NCBI GenBank assembly: GCA_902621205.1
Contig: CACNLH010000006.1
Coordinates: 1-64,000 of the forward strand
Origin: an uncultured Alphaproteobacteria bacterium
GTDB taxonomy: Bacteria; Pseudomonadota; Alphaproteobacteria; HIMB59
DNA length: 64,000 nucleotides
Direction: 5' to 3'
The notes under the pieces were generated by a model. That model worked only from the letters and a program-made list of their open reading frames with translations, made no database searches and was not told where the DNA came from. Shown here in pieces: positions 27,687-35,982 of this stretch. Within the stretch, counting starts at the first letter, position 1. Each line of letters starts with the position of its first letter. Position numbers and translations under genes: made by a program.

Positions 27687-28790
27687 TTATTTATTGAAGG
27701 GGAGGTTCGTCATTACAGACTCAACCTCTTCGCCATCAACAAGAAGTGTCTGTTTTTTTTCTAAACTTTGATATTGGGTTTGAACCATCGCTATTCCAAG
27801 ACAACAGCCAAAATCTGGACTAAAGCATGCAGCTCTTAGCTCACCTATAATGTCAGCACCTATTTTTAAAGGTAACGCTTTTGTAATTTCAATTTTATCG
27901 AGTTTGAGTTTTAAACCAACTAAAGATCTTTTAACTCCCTCTTTGTGCTGTTTTTCTAACTCAGCTTTTCCTAAATAATCTATTTTGGGATTGAAAGAAA
28001 CAAAAGAACCCAAACCACATTCTAATGGGGTATCATTCATATTCATATCATTTCCAAATGATAATAGCCCACCCTCTATCCTTTCAATTAAATTTGGACA
28101 ACCTGGTCTTACATTCAAATCTTCACCTTTAGACATAAGGGTATCATAAAGATTTAGGCCGATTTCATCATGATCTACATAGATTTCAAATCCTCCTTGT
28201 TTGGACCAACCTGATCTTGCAATTAAAAATTTATGATTTTGAAAATCAAATCTTTTGAAATTGAAAAATTTTAATTTATCTATGTCTTTAAACACTCTTG
28301 ACATAAGCTCAAATGATTTTGGTCCCTGAACAGCAAGAATGTTAACATTGGGTTCAGTAATTTCGACATCAAGGTTCATACCAATTGCAATTCCTTTTGC
28401 ATAAAGAAGCACATCTGTATCTGCTATTGACAGCCACCATGTTTTTTCACCAACTTTCATTATCAGTGGATCATTAATAATTTTACCATTGTTATCAACA
28501 ATTGGAGCGTAATAGCAAAGATAATCTTTTGCTTCAGATAAATCTCTACACGTAATTAATTGTGTAAGTTTAGCTGCATCAGGTCCATGAATTTGAACTT
28601 GTCTCTCGCCAGAAACATCCCAAAGTTGAACATTATTTTTTAGGTGTCTACTATCTTCCTCAATACCTTTAAAAGATGCAGGTAAAAGCATGTGATTATA
28701 AACTGTGTATGATTGTACACCATATTCCTCAATTCTTTTGGTGTAAGGTGTAGAGCGAAGTCTCGCACTTTTAGCAATTAAGTGGGTCAT
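27687..28790 (-). CDS. dmdA: Dimethylsulfoniopropionate demethylase DmdA
   Basis: The 367-aa GcvT-fold protein resembles Pelagibacter DmdA as I remember it: RSTPYTKRIEEYGVQSYTVYN, then HLKNNVQLWDVSGERQVQI, ARSGWSKQGGFEIYVD and GCPNLIERIEGGLLSFGNDM. DmdA moves a methyl group from DMSP to tetrahydrofolate, giving methylmercaptopropionate and 5-methyl-THF. It differs from true GcvT in these stretches and in lacking gcvH/gcvP neighbours. The proVXW-type transporter upstream would import DMSP; dmdB/C/D are not in the window. THF supply (folate operon) and fhs are both nearby in the genome. Confidence 0.88.
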   Translation of the reverse strand: MTHLIAKSARLRSTPYTKRIEEYGVQSYTVYNHMLLPASFKGIEEDSRHLKNNVQLWDVSGERQVQIHGPDAAKLTQLITCRDLSEAKDYLCYYAPIVDNNGKIINDPLIMKVGEKTWWLSIADTDVLLYAKGIAIGMNLDVEITEPNVNILAVQGPKSFELMSRVFKDIDKLKFFNFKRFDFQNHKFLIARSGWSKQGGFEIYVDHDEIGLNLYDTLMSKGEDLNVRPGCPNLIERIEGGLLSFGNDMNMNDTPLECGLGSFVSFNPKIDYLGKAELEKQHKEGVKRSLVGLKLKLDKIEITKALPLKIGADIIGELRAACFSPDFGCCLGIAMVQTQYQSLEKKQTLLVDGEEVESVMTNLPFNK

Positions 28791-28842
28791 AAAATTCAGT
28801 GTAGTTAATATGTATTCTTGCTACAAAGCAATGATATTATTT

Positions 28843-29910
28843 CTATAAGACATTTAGCCCTAAAATAAATATTAAGAAGGTTACTGATACAAGAGATACA
28901 AAGCTAAAAGTCATACCAATTAATATAGCAACATATCCCTGATTAAAAATTTTTCTTAAATTAATAGAGGCTCCAAGGGCTGTAAGAGCTAGACCAAATA
29001 GAATTGAAATTAATTTTTCAATCACTGCTAAAAGTTGTATCCATTTCTCATTATCAAAAAAGTATAAGTCCATAATTGAGCGAAATATTACAAATAAAAT
29101 AAAACCTATTATAAAAAGTGGAATTGAATTAATTATTTTAATTAAGACTGATTGAGTTTTATTTTTATTTTTTTTTGAAATTGTATTAAAAATTATTAAT
29201 ATTGGTATCAAAGCTAACAGAAATAAATTTCTTATTATTTTTGTTATCGTAGCTATTTCTAAAGTCTTTTGATTAGGATACAAATCATTATGAACCATAG
29301 CAGCAGCTAAAACTTGACTTGTGTCATGAATACTAACACCTAAAAAAATACCTTTGGCTAAGTCTGTCAAAAAAAATAATTCAACAAAAAAAGGATATGT
29401 TAACACAGCTATACTTCCCCATAAAACCACTATTAGTACAGCCACAGCTACATCTTGATCTTTTGATTTTAATATCGTTGAGGAAGTCATAATAGCTGTG
29501 ACACCACAAATGGATGTGCCAATTGCTAATAATTTTGATAAGTCTTTTTGAGTTGGCCAAATTTTTTTTATTAAATAATATGTCAGAAAAATGGATAAAA
29601 TCGTAATAATTATGACAAATATAGACTCTATACTGACTCTCCATAAATCGGTCAAACTTATCTTAATGCCCAACAAGACAATTGCTAATTGAAGTATATT
29701 TTTCTTAATAAATTCTCGACCCTCAACAATGTTAGAAGTAAAAGTGAATATATTAAAAAAAAATATTCCTAATATCAAAGATAAGAGACTTAATGGCAAT
29801 AATTTTAAATTAAAGACATATTCTAGTGGTTGTTTTAAAAATATAGCTAGTAGATATATAAATACTATTAAAATAACACCTGATATGCTTTTATTTAACA
29901 TGAGGCTCAT
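28843..29910 (-). CDS. YeiH/PSE-family (UPF0324) putative sulfate/sulfite exporter
   Basis: The 355-aa membrane protein has about ten spans and the family blocks ILQLAIVLLGIKISL, LLAIGTSICGVTAIMTSS and GVSIHDTSQVLAAAMVH. Several members lie with sulfonate-degradation genes and are proposed to export sulfite or sulfate. Its place between the betaine/DMSP transporter and dmdA fits removal of a sulfur product, but direct evidence for the family substrate is thin. Confidence 0.82.
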   Translation of the reverse strand: MSLMLNKSISGVILIVFIYLLAIFLKQPLEYVFNLKLLPLSLLSLILGIFFFNIFTFTSNIVEGREFIKKNILQLAIVLLGIKISLTDLWRVSIESIFVIIITILSIFLTYYLIKKIWPTQKDLSKLLAIGTSICGVTAIMTSSTILKSKDQDVAVAVLIVVLWGSIAVLTYPFFVELFFLTDLAKGIFLGVSIHDTSQVLAAAMVHNDLYPNQKTLEIATITKIIRNLFLLALIPILIIFNTISKKNKNKTQSVLIKIINSIPLFIIGFILFVIFRSIMDLYFFDNEKWIQLLAVIEKLISILFGLALTALGASINLRKIFNQGYVAILIGMTFSFVSLVSVTFLIFILGLNVL

Positions 29911-29962
29911 AAATTAAAAAATGTTAGTTAGAGTTATTTGAGAGAATAATTCAATTTTAGTC

Positions 29963-30856
29963 TTACTCTCTTGCGCCACTTCTATGTTGTTGAATTCGGT
30001 GTCCAAAAGATTGAGAAACTCTGTCAAAAATAATTGCCAAAGCAACAATCGCTAAACCATTAAATAGGCCCATTGCAAAATATTGGTTTGTAATTGCTTT
30101 TAATACTGGTTGTCCTAGACCTTTGACACCAATCATAGACGCAATAACAACCATCGCTAGTGCCATCATGATAGTTTGATTTATTCCAGCAAAAATTGTT
30201 GGAAGAGCCAAAGGTAGCTGAATTTGAAACAATTTTTGTCTAGGGTTAGCTCCAAAAGCATCTGCTGCTTCTAAAACTTCACTATCAACTTCTCTTATTC
30301 CTAAATTGGTAAGTCTTATAATAGGAGGTATTGCATAAATAACCACTGCTAATAAACCTGGTATTTTACCAATACCTAATAACATAACTACAGGAATCAA
30401 ATAAACAAAGCTAGGCATTGTCTGCATAACGTCTAAGATCGGTGTACAGATTCTTTGAGCGCGCTCAGATTTTGCCATCATCACACCAACTGGGATACCA
30501 ATTCCAATTGAAAGTAACGTGCAAACACCAATAATACTTACTGTTGACATGGTGTCTTCCCACATTCCAAAAATTCCAATTAAAAGAAAAGCAAATAAAG
30601 AACCAATAGTTACTGATATTTTTCTACTACCAAAGTAAATTATAGCTAAAAAACAAATGAGGACTAAAGGCCAAGGAGAGTTTTGTAATAACTTCTCAAA
30701 CCAGACTAGAAAATATAGTACTGGATCGAAAACTGCCTCGATATTATCACCATACTCTCTGGAAAAAGCCCTATAAGACGTATCAAATCCCTTTTTAATA
30801 AAACGAAGAGTTTCTCGACTTAATTCAGGAAATTCAGTTAAAAATAATTTTTCCAT
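29963..30856 (-). CDS. proW: Glycine betaine/proline/DMSP-type ABC permease (ProW)
   Basis: I start at ATG 30856 (MEKLFLTEFPEL), because the ORF-track start at 30904 would place the N-terminus in the intergenic hairpin. The 297-aa protein has a long N-terminal segment before the spans and the permease signature EAADAFGANPRQKLFQIQLP. Like E. coli ProW it also shows GVCTLLSIGIGIPVGVMMAKS. It forms the inner-membrane channel fed by ProX and driven by ProV. Confidence 0.92.
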   Translation of the reverse strand: MEKLFLTEFPELSRETLRFIKKGFDTSYRAFSREYGDNIEAVFDPVLYFLVWFEKLLQNSPWPLVLICFLAIIYFGSRKISVTIGSLFAFLLIGIFGMWEDTMSTVSIIGVCTLLSIGIGIPVGVMMAKSERAQRICTPILDVMQTMPSFVYLIPVVMLLGIGKIPGLLAVVIYAIPPIIRLTNLGIREVDSEVLEAADAFGANPRQKLFQIQLPLALPTIFAGINQTIMMALAMVVIASMIGVKGLGQPVLKAITNQYFAMGLFNGLAIVALAIIFDRVSQSFGHRIQQHRSGARE

Positions 30857-30877
30857 AAAGTAAAAGTAGTTATGTAA

Positions 30878-30901
30878 AGAAGTGGGCAAAAGCCCACTTC
30901 T
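30878..30901 (-). terminator. Intra-operon hairpin between proX and proW
   Basis: AGAAGTGGGC - AAAA - GCCCACTTCT is a perfect 10-bp stem with a tetraloop, 19 nt after the proX stop. The minus-strand sequence after it (TTTACATAAC) has only a weak U-tract, so it probably works as a partial terminator or 3'-end stabiliser that keeps binding-protein mRNA above permease mRNA. The aapJ-aapQ junction has the same design. Confidence 0.7.
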
Positions 30902-30919
30902 CAAATTAAAGAATAAATA

Positions 30920-31909
30920 TTACAGTGCGTTAAGAACGTCTAATTGAACGTTAAACGGAACCCAACTTTTCCACTCACCATAGTTTTGCAAGAAATAGAT
31001 AGCAGTATCTTCACCAGAAGCTTGATTATCATCTTTCCAAGCTAAAAGTTCGTTTACGACTGAGTTAGGTAATGCTCTCTTTGAGATATAATCCATTCCT
31101 GGGCCAGTTGAATTTTTAAAGTTATCTGTAACAACTGTAAACACTGATGAAACAACCCATGAATTTTTCTGTGGATCAGCGCAACCCTCTTGAGAGGTAC
31201 AAGTACTCCACTCGTCAAAGTCATGAGGTACTCCAAAGTCAAGTTTTTTCATTGGATACTTTCCTAAAATCGCTGTTGGTGCCCAGTAATAACCAAGCCA
31301 ACCCTCGCCTTTTTCATATGCTTCAGCGATAGAACCAGCAAGAGCTCCGCCTGAACCAGGATCTACAAGGTTAAATCCTTTTCCTTCACCGTCATAAGCT
31401 TGGAATAAGTTACCAGTACTTATTTGGCAGTTCCAACCTGATGGACAGGTATAAAGAGCAGCGCCATCTCCCTCTGGATGAGGAAATAAATCAGGTCTTG
31501 CTAAAGCATCTTCAACTGTGACGATGTCAGGGTTTGCATCAGCTAAGTACTGAGGAATCCACCATCCTTCTTCACCAGTGTCTGATAATACTTCAGCAGC
31601 GTAGTGAAGTCTTCCTTCAGCAGTAGCTGCGTCTAAAGCAATACGAACAGAATTGATCCATAATTCAGGAGCAATATCTGGCTCGCCTTTTTCCATCATT
31701 GATGTAGCTGTTGGCATTGTATCTCCAGGAACAAGCTCAACATCACACCCGTAAGCATTTTCTAATATTAATTTATCAACGTGGGCAAACATTTCGGCGG
31801 ATGCCCAGTTCATTTCAGCGATTGTGATTGTCCCACAATCAGCTTTTGCAACTGAGTTAATTCCAAATAATAGAACTGAGCTCAGAAGTATTTTTTTTAT
31901 AGAGTTCAT
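30920..31909 (-). CDS. proX: Glycine betaine/DMSP-type ABC substrate-binding protein (ProX/OpuAC)
   Basis: ATG 31909 is preferred: a GGGAGG ribosome site precedes it and it opens a signal peptide (IKKILLSSVLLFGINSVAKA). The ORF-track start at 31957 adds unrelated residues. The mature OpuAC domain starts CGTITIAEMNWASAEMFAHV and is rich in tryptophans (EGWWIPQYL, WLGYYWAP), which in this family form the aromatic box for quaternary ammonium or sulphonium groups. Four cysteines (TCPSGWNCQ; CTSQEGC) may form disulphides. Ligand choice (betaine, choline, DMSP) is not readable. Confidence 0.93.
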   Translation of the reverse strand: MNSIKKILLSSVLLFGINSVAKADCGTITIAEMNWASAEMFAHVDKLILENAYGCDVELVPGDTMPTATSMMEKGEPDIAPELWINSVRIALDAATAEGRLHYAAEVLSDTGEEGWWIPQYLADANPDIVTVEDALARPDLFPHPEGDGAALYTCPSGWNCQISTGNLFQAYDGEGKGFNLVDPGSGGALAGSIAEAYEKGEGWLGYYWAPTAILGKYPMKKLDFGVPHDFDEWSTCTSQEGCADPQKNSWVVSSVFTVVTDNFKNSTGPGMDYISKRALPNSVVNELLAWKDDNQASGEDTAIYFLQNYGEWKSWVPFNVQLDVLNAL

Positions 31910-32023
31910 TACATCCTCCCTGATATAAAAGCCTAGGATAACATTCCTATATTGCATTAACAGTGAAAAAATCCTAAAAAATGGAAGCCAAATGCCGCAA
32001 AAAATAGAAAATTGTTAATTTAG

Positions 32024-33046
32024 CTATCTTTTTAGTATTTCAGAGAGTCTTTTTGTTGATAAATAGCCTATATCGTCATTATTTTTATTTTTGACTATCA
32101 GGCAATTTGGCTTATCAGAAATAACTTTATCAATAAATCTATCGATAAAATCATCTTGATCTACAAACATAGCGTTATCTCTGTCTTGTCCATTTAGTTC
32201 TGACATAATGTGTTTTGCTTTAATTACCCTAGCTCTATTTACGTCCTCAACAAAATCTTTTACATATTGTGTCTTTGGACTTAATAAAATATCTGCGGGG
32301 ATACCCTCTTGATCCATTATACCATCTTTTAATATTGCAATTCGATCCCCAATTTTTAAAGCTTCATCTAGGTCATGAGTAATAAATACAACTGTTTTAT
32401 GAAGTTCGTCTTGTAACTCCAACAAAATATCTTGCATATCTTTTCTAATTAGAGGGTCAAGAGCGCTAAAAGCTTCATCCATAAGCAAGATCTCCCCATC
32501 GTTAGTAAGAGCTCTTGCGAGTCCTACACGTTGCTGCATGCCACCAGATAAATGTTGAGGATATTTTTCCTCATATCCGGATAATCCAACACGATCAATC
32601 CATCTTCGTGCCCTAGTATTTGCCTCTTTTTCATCAATATTTTGAATATGAAGGCCAAACATTGTATTTTCCAAAACCGTCTTATGAGGCAACAAAGCAA
32701 AACGCTGAAATACCATAGCAGTTTTTGTTCTTCTGAAATTTCTTAAATTTTCATCGTTCATTTTTAAAACATCATCACCATCAACGACTACACTGCCGTC
32801 TGTAGGTTCTATTAATCTATTTATATGTCTTATTAATGTAGACTTACCTGAGCCAGAAAGGCCCATTACAACTTGAATTGATTTTTCTTTAATATCTAGA
32901 TTTATATCTTTTAGACCCAGAACATGATTGTGTTTTTCTAAGAGTTCATCTTTATTGACGCCATCTTTTACTTGCTCTAACGCAGACTTCGGGTTTTTAC
33001 CAAAAATTTTATATAAGTTTTTAATTTGAATTTTTATTTCAGACAT
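32024..33046 (-). CDS. proV: Glycine betaine/proline/DMSP-type ABC ATP-binding protein (ProV)
   Basis: The 340-aa ATPase has Walker A MGLSGSGKSTLIRHINRL, signature LSGGMQQRVGLARAL, Walker B ILLMDEAFSALDP and the H-loop FITHDLDEAL. The 40-residue N-terminal lead (KIFGKNPKSALEQV) and a C-terminal extension ending in a CBS-like region (CLIVKNKNNDDIGYLS) are ProV/OpuAA features; CBS domains sense ionic strength in some homologues. It is the first gene of the proV-proX-proW unit, separated from proX by 114 nt that may hold an extra promoter. Confidence 0.92.
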   Translation of the reverse strand: MSEIKIQIKNLYKIFGKNPKSALEQVKDGVNKDELLEKHNHVLGLKDINLDIKEKSIQVVMGLSGSGKSTLIRHINRLIEPTDGSVVVDGDDVLKMNDENLRNFRRTKTAMVFQRFALLPHKTVLENTMFGLHIQNIDEKEANTRARRWIDRVGLSGYEEKYPQHLSGGMQQRVGLARALTNDGEILLMDEAFSALDPLIRKDMQDILLELQDELHKTVVFITHDLDEALKIGDRIAILKDGIMDQEGIPADILLSPKTQYVKDFVEDVNRARVIKAKHIMSELNGQDRDNAMFVDQDDFIDRFIDKVISDKPNCLIVKNKNNDDIGYLSTKRLSEILKR

Positions 33047-33162
33047 TTTTTAGAGAAGATTCATGAAATTTAATCATTTATATAAATACTCTGTCCTCCA
33101 AGTATTAGTTATTTAAACATTTGAAACATAATCATGCAAATTAATTTTAAATATATAAAAAG

Positions 33163-33747
33163 TTACTTTTTTGTAACGGCATATGGCGCAAAAGTATTAT
33201 CTGTTTTTTTGGATTTAGATTGAATATTTTTTGCAGGTATACCAACCATTATCCCCCCTTTTGGGACATCTTTAGTTACAACAGCATTAGATCCAATTCG
33301 AGCACAACTTTTTATAATTATTGGTCCTAATATCTGTGCCCCAGAGCCAACAATCACATCGTCTTCAAGAGTAGGATGACGTTTCACACCAACTTGTTCT
33401 GATGATTTAACAGCAGGCATGATACCTCCTAATGTGACACCGTGATAGATAGTTACATTATCTCCAATTTCAGCAGTTTCTCCAATAACAACTCCCATCC
33501 CATGATCAATAAAAAAATTTTTTCCAATTTTAGCAGCAGGATGAATTTCTATACCAGTTAAAAATCTTGATAATTGAGAGATCATTCTTCCTAATAATTT
33601 CAAATTTAGTGACCAGATAAAATTTGCTATACGATGGAAGAAAACAGCTTTTACACCAGGATAGGTTAATATCACTAATAACAATGAAGTTGCGGCAGGA
33701 TCTCTTGCCTTTACTGACTCAAAATACTTCATTAAATTTTCAAACAT
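33163..33747 (-). CDS. cysE: Serine O-acetyltransferase
   Basis: The 194-aa protein is the short CysE form: an N-terminal helical part with [26 protein letters not shown], then left-handed beta-helix hexapeptide repeats with [25 protein letters not shown] (catalytic His) and IYHGVTLGG. It makes O-acetylserine for cysteine synthesis. A weak GTTAC/GTAAC hairpin with a following T-run overlaps the stop (33162-33177) and could terminate it. It is divergently placed to the GNAT gene. Confidence 0.95.
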   Translation of the reverse strand: MFENLMKYFESVKARDPAATSLLLVILTYPGVKAVFFHRIANFIWSLNLKLLGRMISQLSRFLTGIEIHPAAKIGKNFFIDHGMGVVIGETAEIGDNVTIYHGVTLGGIMPAVKSSEQVGVKRHPTLEDDVIVGSGAQILGPIIIKSCARIGSNAVVTKDVPKGGIMVGIPAKNIQSKSKKTDNTFAPYAVTKK

Positions 33748-33837
33748 TAATATACAGATAAGACTTATCCTACTAAGATCAAGCTTTTATTGAATAATTA
33801 TGTAAATGATTGAAATTAATTGTTAGATTAATATTGA

Positions 33838-34266
33838 ATGTTCACTATTGAAAAACCTAAAGAAATCCATCTTAATAGTTGGAAAGATATCATTAATGAA
33901 AGTGCATCATCAAATTCTTTTCAGTTTAAAGAAGTAAATTTCAGCCTATTTTGGACGTGCATATTTCGAGATGATTATTTTGCGTTTGCTGCAAAAAACG
34001 ACAATAAATTTATGGGAATTGTTGTAGCTAAAATCAACGAAACTTATTATGAGAAGAATATAGTATTGGACGTTTTGTATGTTTTACAAGATTTTAGAAA
34101 AATTGGTGTTGCGAGAGCATTAATGAACAAAATTGAAGAAATAGCAAAAGAAAAAAATCTTGATCTGATAATTAAAGGTGTAGAAAAAAGTAACTTACTC
34201 GCTCAGAAACTTTTTAAAAATTATGCTGTTGTAAACAGAACAAGATACTTAAAAAAGCATAATTGA
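33838..34266 (+). CDS. GNAT-family N-acetyltransferase
   Basis: The 142-aa protein has the GNAT core: a beta strand pair with FMGIVVAKI, the acetyl-CoA loop VLQDFRKIGVARALMNKIEEIA (R/Q-x-x-G-x-A pattern) and the terminal GVEKSNLLAQKLFKNYA helix. The acceptor cannot be predicted. It is divergent from cysE with a 90-nt shared gap and is followed closely by a 46-aa ORF. Confidence 0.82.
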   Translation: MFTIEKPKEIHLNSWKDIINESASSNSFQFKEVNFSLFWTCIFRDDYFAFAAKNDNKFMGIVVAKINETYYEKNIVLDVLYVLQDFRKIGVARALMNKIEEIAKEKNLDLIIKGVEKSNLLAQKLFKNYAVVNRTRYLKKHN

Positions 34267-34297
34267 TTTTAATAAATAATTATTATATTTAAATATT

Positions 34298-34438
34298 ATG
34301 GGAGATCCGAATAAAAATGGCGAAAACTACGATAAGAACAATAGATGGGTATGGATTATCATTGTTTTAATTACTCTGAGTTCCATCTATGTGATGTCTA
34401 AAATATTTATTCAGACACCTTGGCAGTATCTGTCGTAG
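34298..34438 (+). CDS. Small single-span membrane protein (46 aa)
   Basis: Not in the ORF track. The ATG at 34298 opens a frame with a polar head (MGDPNKNGENYDKNNR), one transmembrane stretch (WVWIIIVLITLSSIYVM) and a short tail ending in YLS. The arrangement is protein-like and it follows the GNAT gene by 31 nt. Its 3' end overlaps the convergent SbmA-like gene by 32 nt. No ribosome site and no known family. Confidence 0.5.
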   Translation: MGDPNKNGENYDKNNRWVWIIIVLITLSSIYVMSKIFIQTPWQYLS

Positions 34439-35402
34439 ACTTAAGTTTTCTCTCAAATTCTCTTAATCTTTTGTAAACACTTGCAAGCTCAATAATTGTT
34501 GGCCATGATTTTAACAAGTACTGCATTGATCCCTCAACCCTGCCAAAAGCACGAATAATTTGTTGCATAACACCAAGGGTAATAATACCTGCAACAATTG
34601 CAGGAGCTAAAAATACATAAGCACTTAAAACATTAGCCTGCAAATAAGCAATTCTTCCAATATTAAAGTACAAGTACCGTATATATGAGAGAAAATGAAT
34701 TTTTCTTACATCATCAAATAATTCTTCTATTGTTTTTGGACGAATAGTTTCATCATCTTCAGCAATAACTAAAACTTTTCTGTAAGCTGCCTCTTGTTTT
34801 TGTAAATCATATTCTACACCAACAAGTCTGAGAATTATTCCAAGGAGTATTAAAAAAACTGTTCCACCAACTGACCAAATTAATGCACCAACAACTAAAC
34901 CATACTCCCAATCGCCAAAAAAGAATATCGGAATACCAGCACTAAGCCCTAATAAGATTGGAAGAAATTGTACAATTATCATTACCGACTCAATTAAGCT
35001 TGTTCCAAGACCTTCCATAATTCTACCAAACTTAATGGTGTCCTCTTGAACTCTTTGAGCAGCACCTTCGATTGTACGGGCATAGTTATAAACACTGTGA
35101 TACCACTCAACCATAGCGGTTCTCCATCTAAATAAGAAATGTGCAGTGAAAAAACTTACCAAAACTGCAATAGCCACATATATACCTGCAAGTGTTATAA
35201 AAGATAGTAAGCCCGCCCAATATTCTTCAATTGTAATTGAATTTGGCTCAGCAAGTGCTTTTTGAATCATGTCATAGAAAGTGCCAAACCACTCATTAAT
35301 CCTAACATCAATTTCTACTTGCACCCAAAGACTGCCTAATATGGCAGCTGATCCTGCCCATGCCCATAGAAACCATTTTCTTGAGTTAAAAAATCTAAAC
35401 AT
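34407..35402 (-). CDS. SbmA/BacA-like peptide transporter
   Basis: ATG 35402 is used; the upstream ORF-track codons begin with TTG. The 331-aa protein has the SbmA_BacA transmembrane domain: NEWFGTFYDMIQKAL early on, FRWRTAMVEWYHSVY, the conserved IEGAAQRVQEDTIKFG, and VLSAYVFLAPAIVAGIITLGVMQQI. The family takes up peptides across the inner membrane by proton motive force (E. coli SbmA, rhizobial BacA) and lacks an ATPase domain, as here. The length is close to the ATPase-less members, but slightly short. Confidence 0.87.
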   Translation of the reverse strand: MFRFFNSRKWFLWAWAGSAAILGSLWVQVEIDVRINEWFGTFYDMIQKALAEPNSITIEEYWAGLLSFITLAGIYVAIAVLVSFFTAHFLFRWRTAMVEWYHSVYNYARTIEGAAQRVQEDTIKFGRIMEGLGTSLIESVMIIVQFLPILLGLSAGIPIFFFGDWEYGLVVGALIWSVGGTVFLILLGIILRLVGVEYDLQKQEAAYRKVLVIAEDDETIRPKTIEELFDDVRKIHFLSYIRYLYFNIGRIAYLQANVLSAYVFLAPAIVAGIITLGVMQQIIRAFGRVEGSMQYLLKSWPTIIELASVYKRLREFERKLKSTTDTAKVSE

Positions 35403-35505
35403 TTTATTTCGCAACAATAATTGAAAAATTAGAGTTTTTGAAGACCTAAAAGTGCTTCAATACGCTTAATTTATTTAAATCCTCCAATGCCTATATAATA
35501 CTCTC

Positions 35506-35982
35506 ATGCCAAGCATTAAGGATATTAAAAAGATTAAACTTAATGATGAATATATATTTTTTGGTCCTGAGTCTATAGTAAGTGAAATTGCAGATAGTAT
35601 GGATATGAAAAATATAGGGGCTGTTCCTATACTGAATGAACAAAAAATATTACTTGGTGTTGTTTCAGAAAGAGACATAGTCAGAAAATGTGTCAAAGAC
35701 GGTAGAGACCCAGATTTGGTCACAGCATCAGATATTATGACATCAGAAATTATAACTGTGGACTTAAAAACCTCCTCAGAAATTGCAATAAAAATTATGG
35801 GAGAAAATAACATCAGGCACCTACCAGTAGTAGATGATCAAAATAAATTAATAAATTTTATTTCTCATAGAGACCTTATAAGCTCTGTTAGAGATAGCAC
35901 AAAACTAAATATAATTTTAATTACATTTATATGTATGATTATTCCGATAGTTTTTTTAGTTAAGTCATTTGGCTGGATATGA
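35506..35982 (+). CDS. Tandem CBS-domain protein with C-terminal membrane anchor
   Basis: The 158-aa protein has two CBS repeats (about residues 15-70, including GAVPILNEQKILLGVVSERDIVR, and 75-130, including IRHLPVVDDQNKLINFISHRDL). A C-terminal hydrophobic helix (LNIILITFICMIIPIVFLV) suggests it is tail-anchored in the membrane, an uncommon addition. CBS pairs bind adenine nucleotides and tune partner proteins; no partner is obvious. The stop overlaps the next gene by 4 nt, which hints at a link to nucleotide-sugar synthesis. Confidence 0.82.
   Translation: MPSIKDIKKIKLNDEYIFFGPESIVSEIADSMDMKNIGAVPILNEQKILLGVVSERDIVRKCVKDGRDPDLVTASDIMTSEIITVDLKTSSEIAIKIMGENNIRHLPVVDDQNKLINFISHRDLISSVRDSTKLNIILITFICMIIPIVFLVKSFGWI

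Noticed and set aside
28791-28842. Possible riboswitch or operator before dmdA
   Set aside because: The 52-nt gap is AT-rich with no stem or conserved riboswitch core.
30857-30904. N-terminal extension of ProW (MRSGLLPTS...) given by the ORF track
   Set aside because: It would translate through the perfect hairpin; the internal ATG at 30856 fits the family better.
33162-33177. GTTAC/GTAAC hairpin with T-run at the cysE end
   Set aside because: Only 5 bp and overlapping the stop codon; too weak to list as a separate terminator.
35475-35813. Minus-strand ORF of 112 aa opposite the CBS gene
   Set aside because: Hydrophobic-looking but purely a reverse complement of the CBS repeats.
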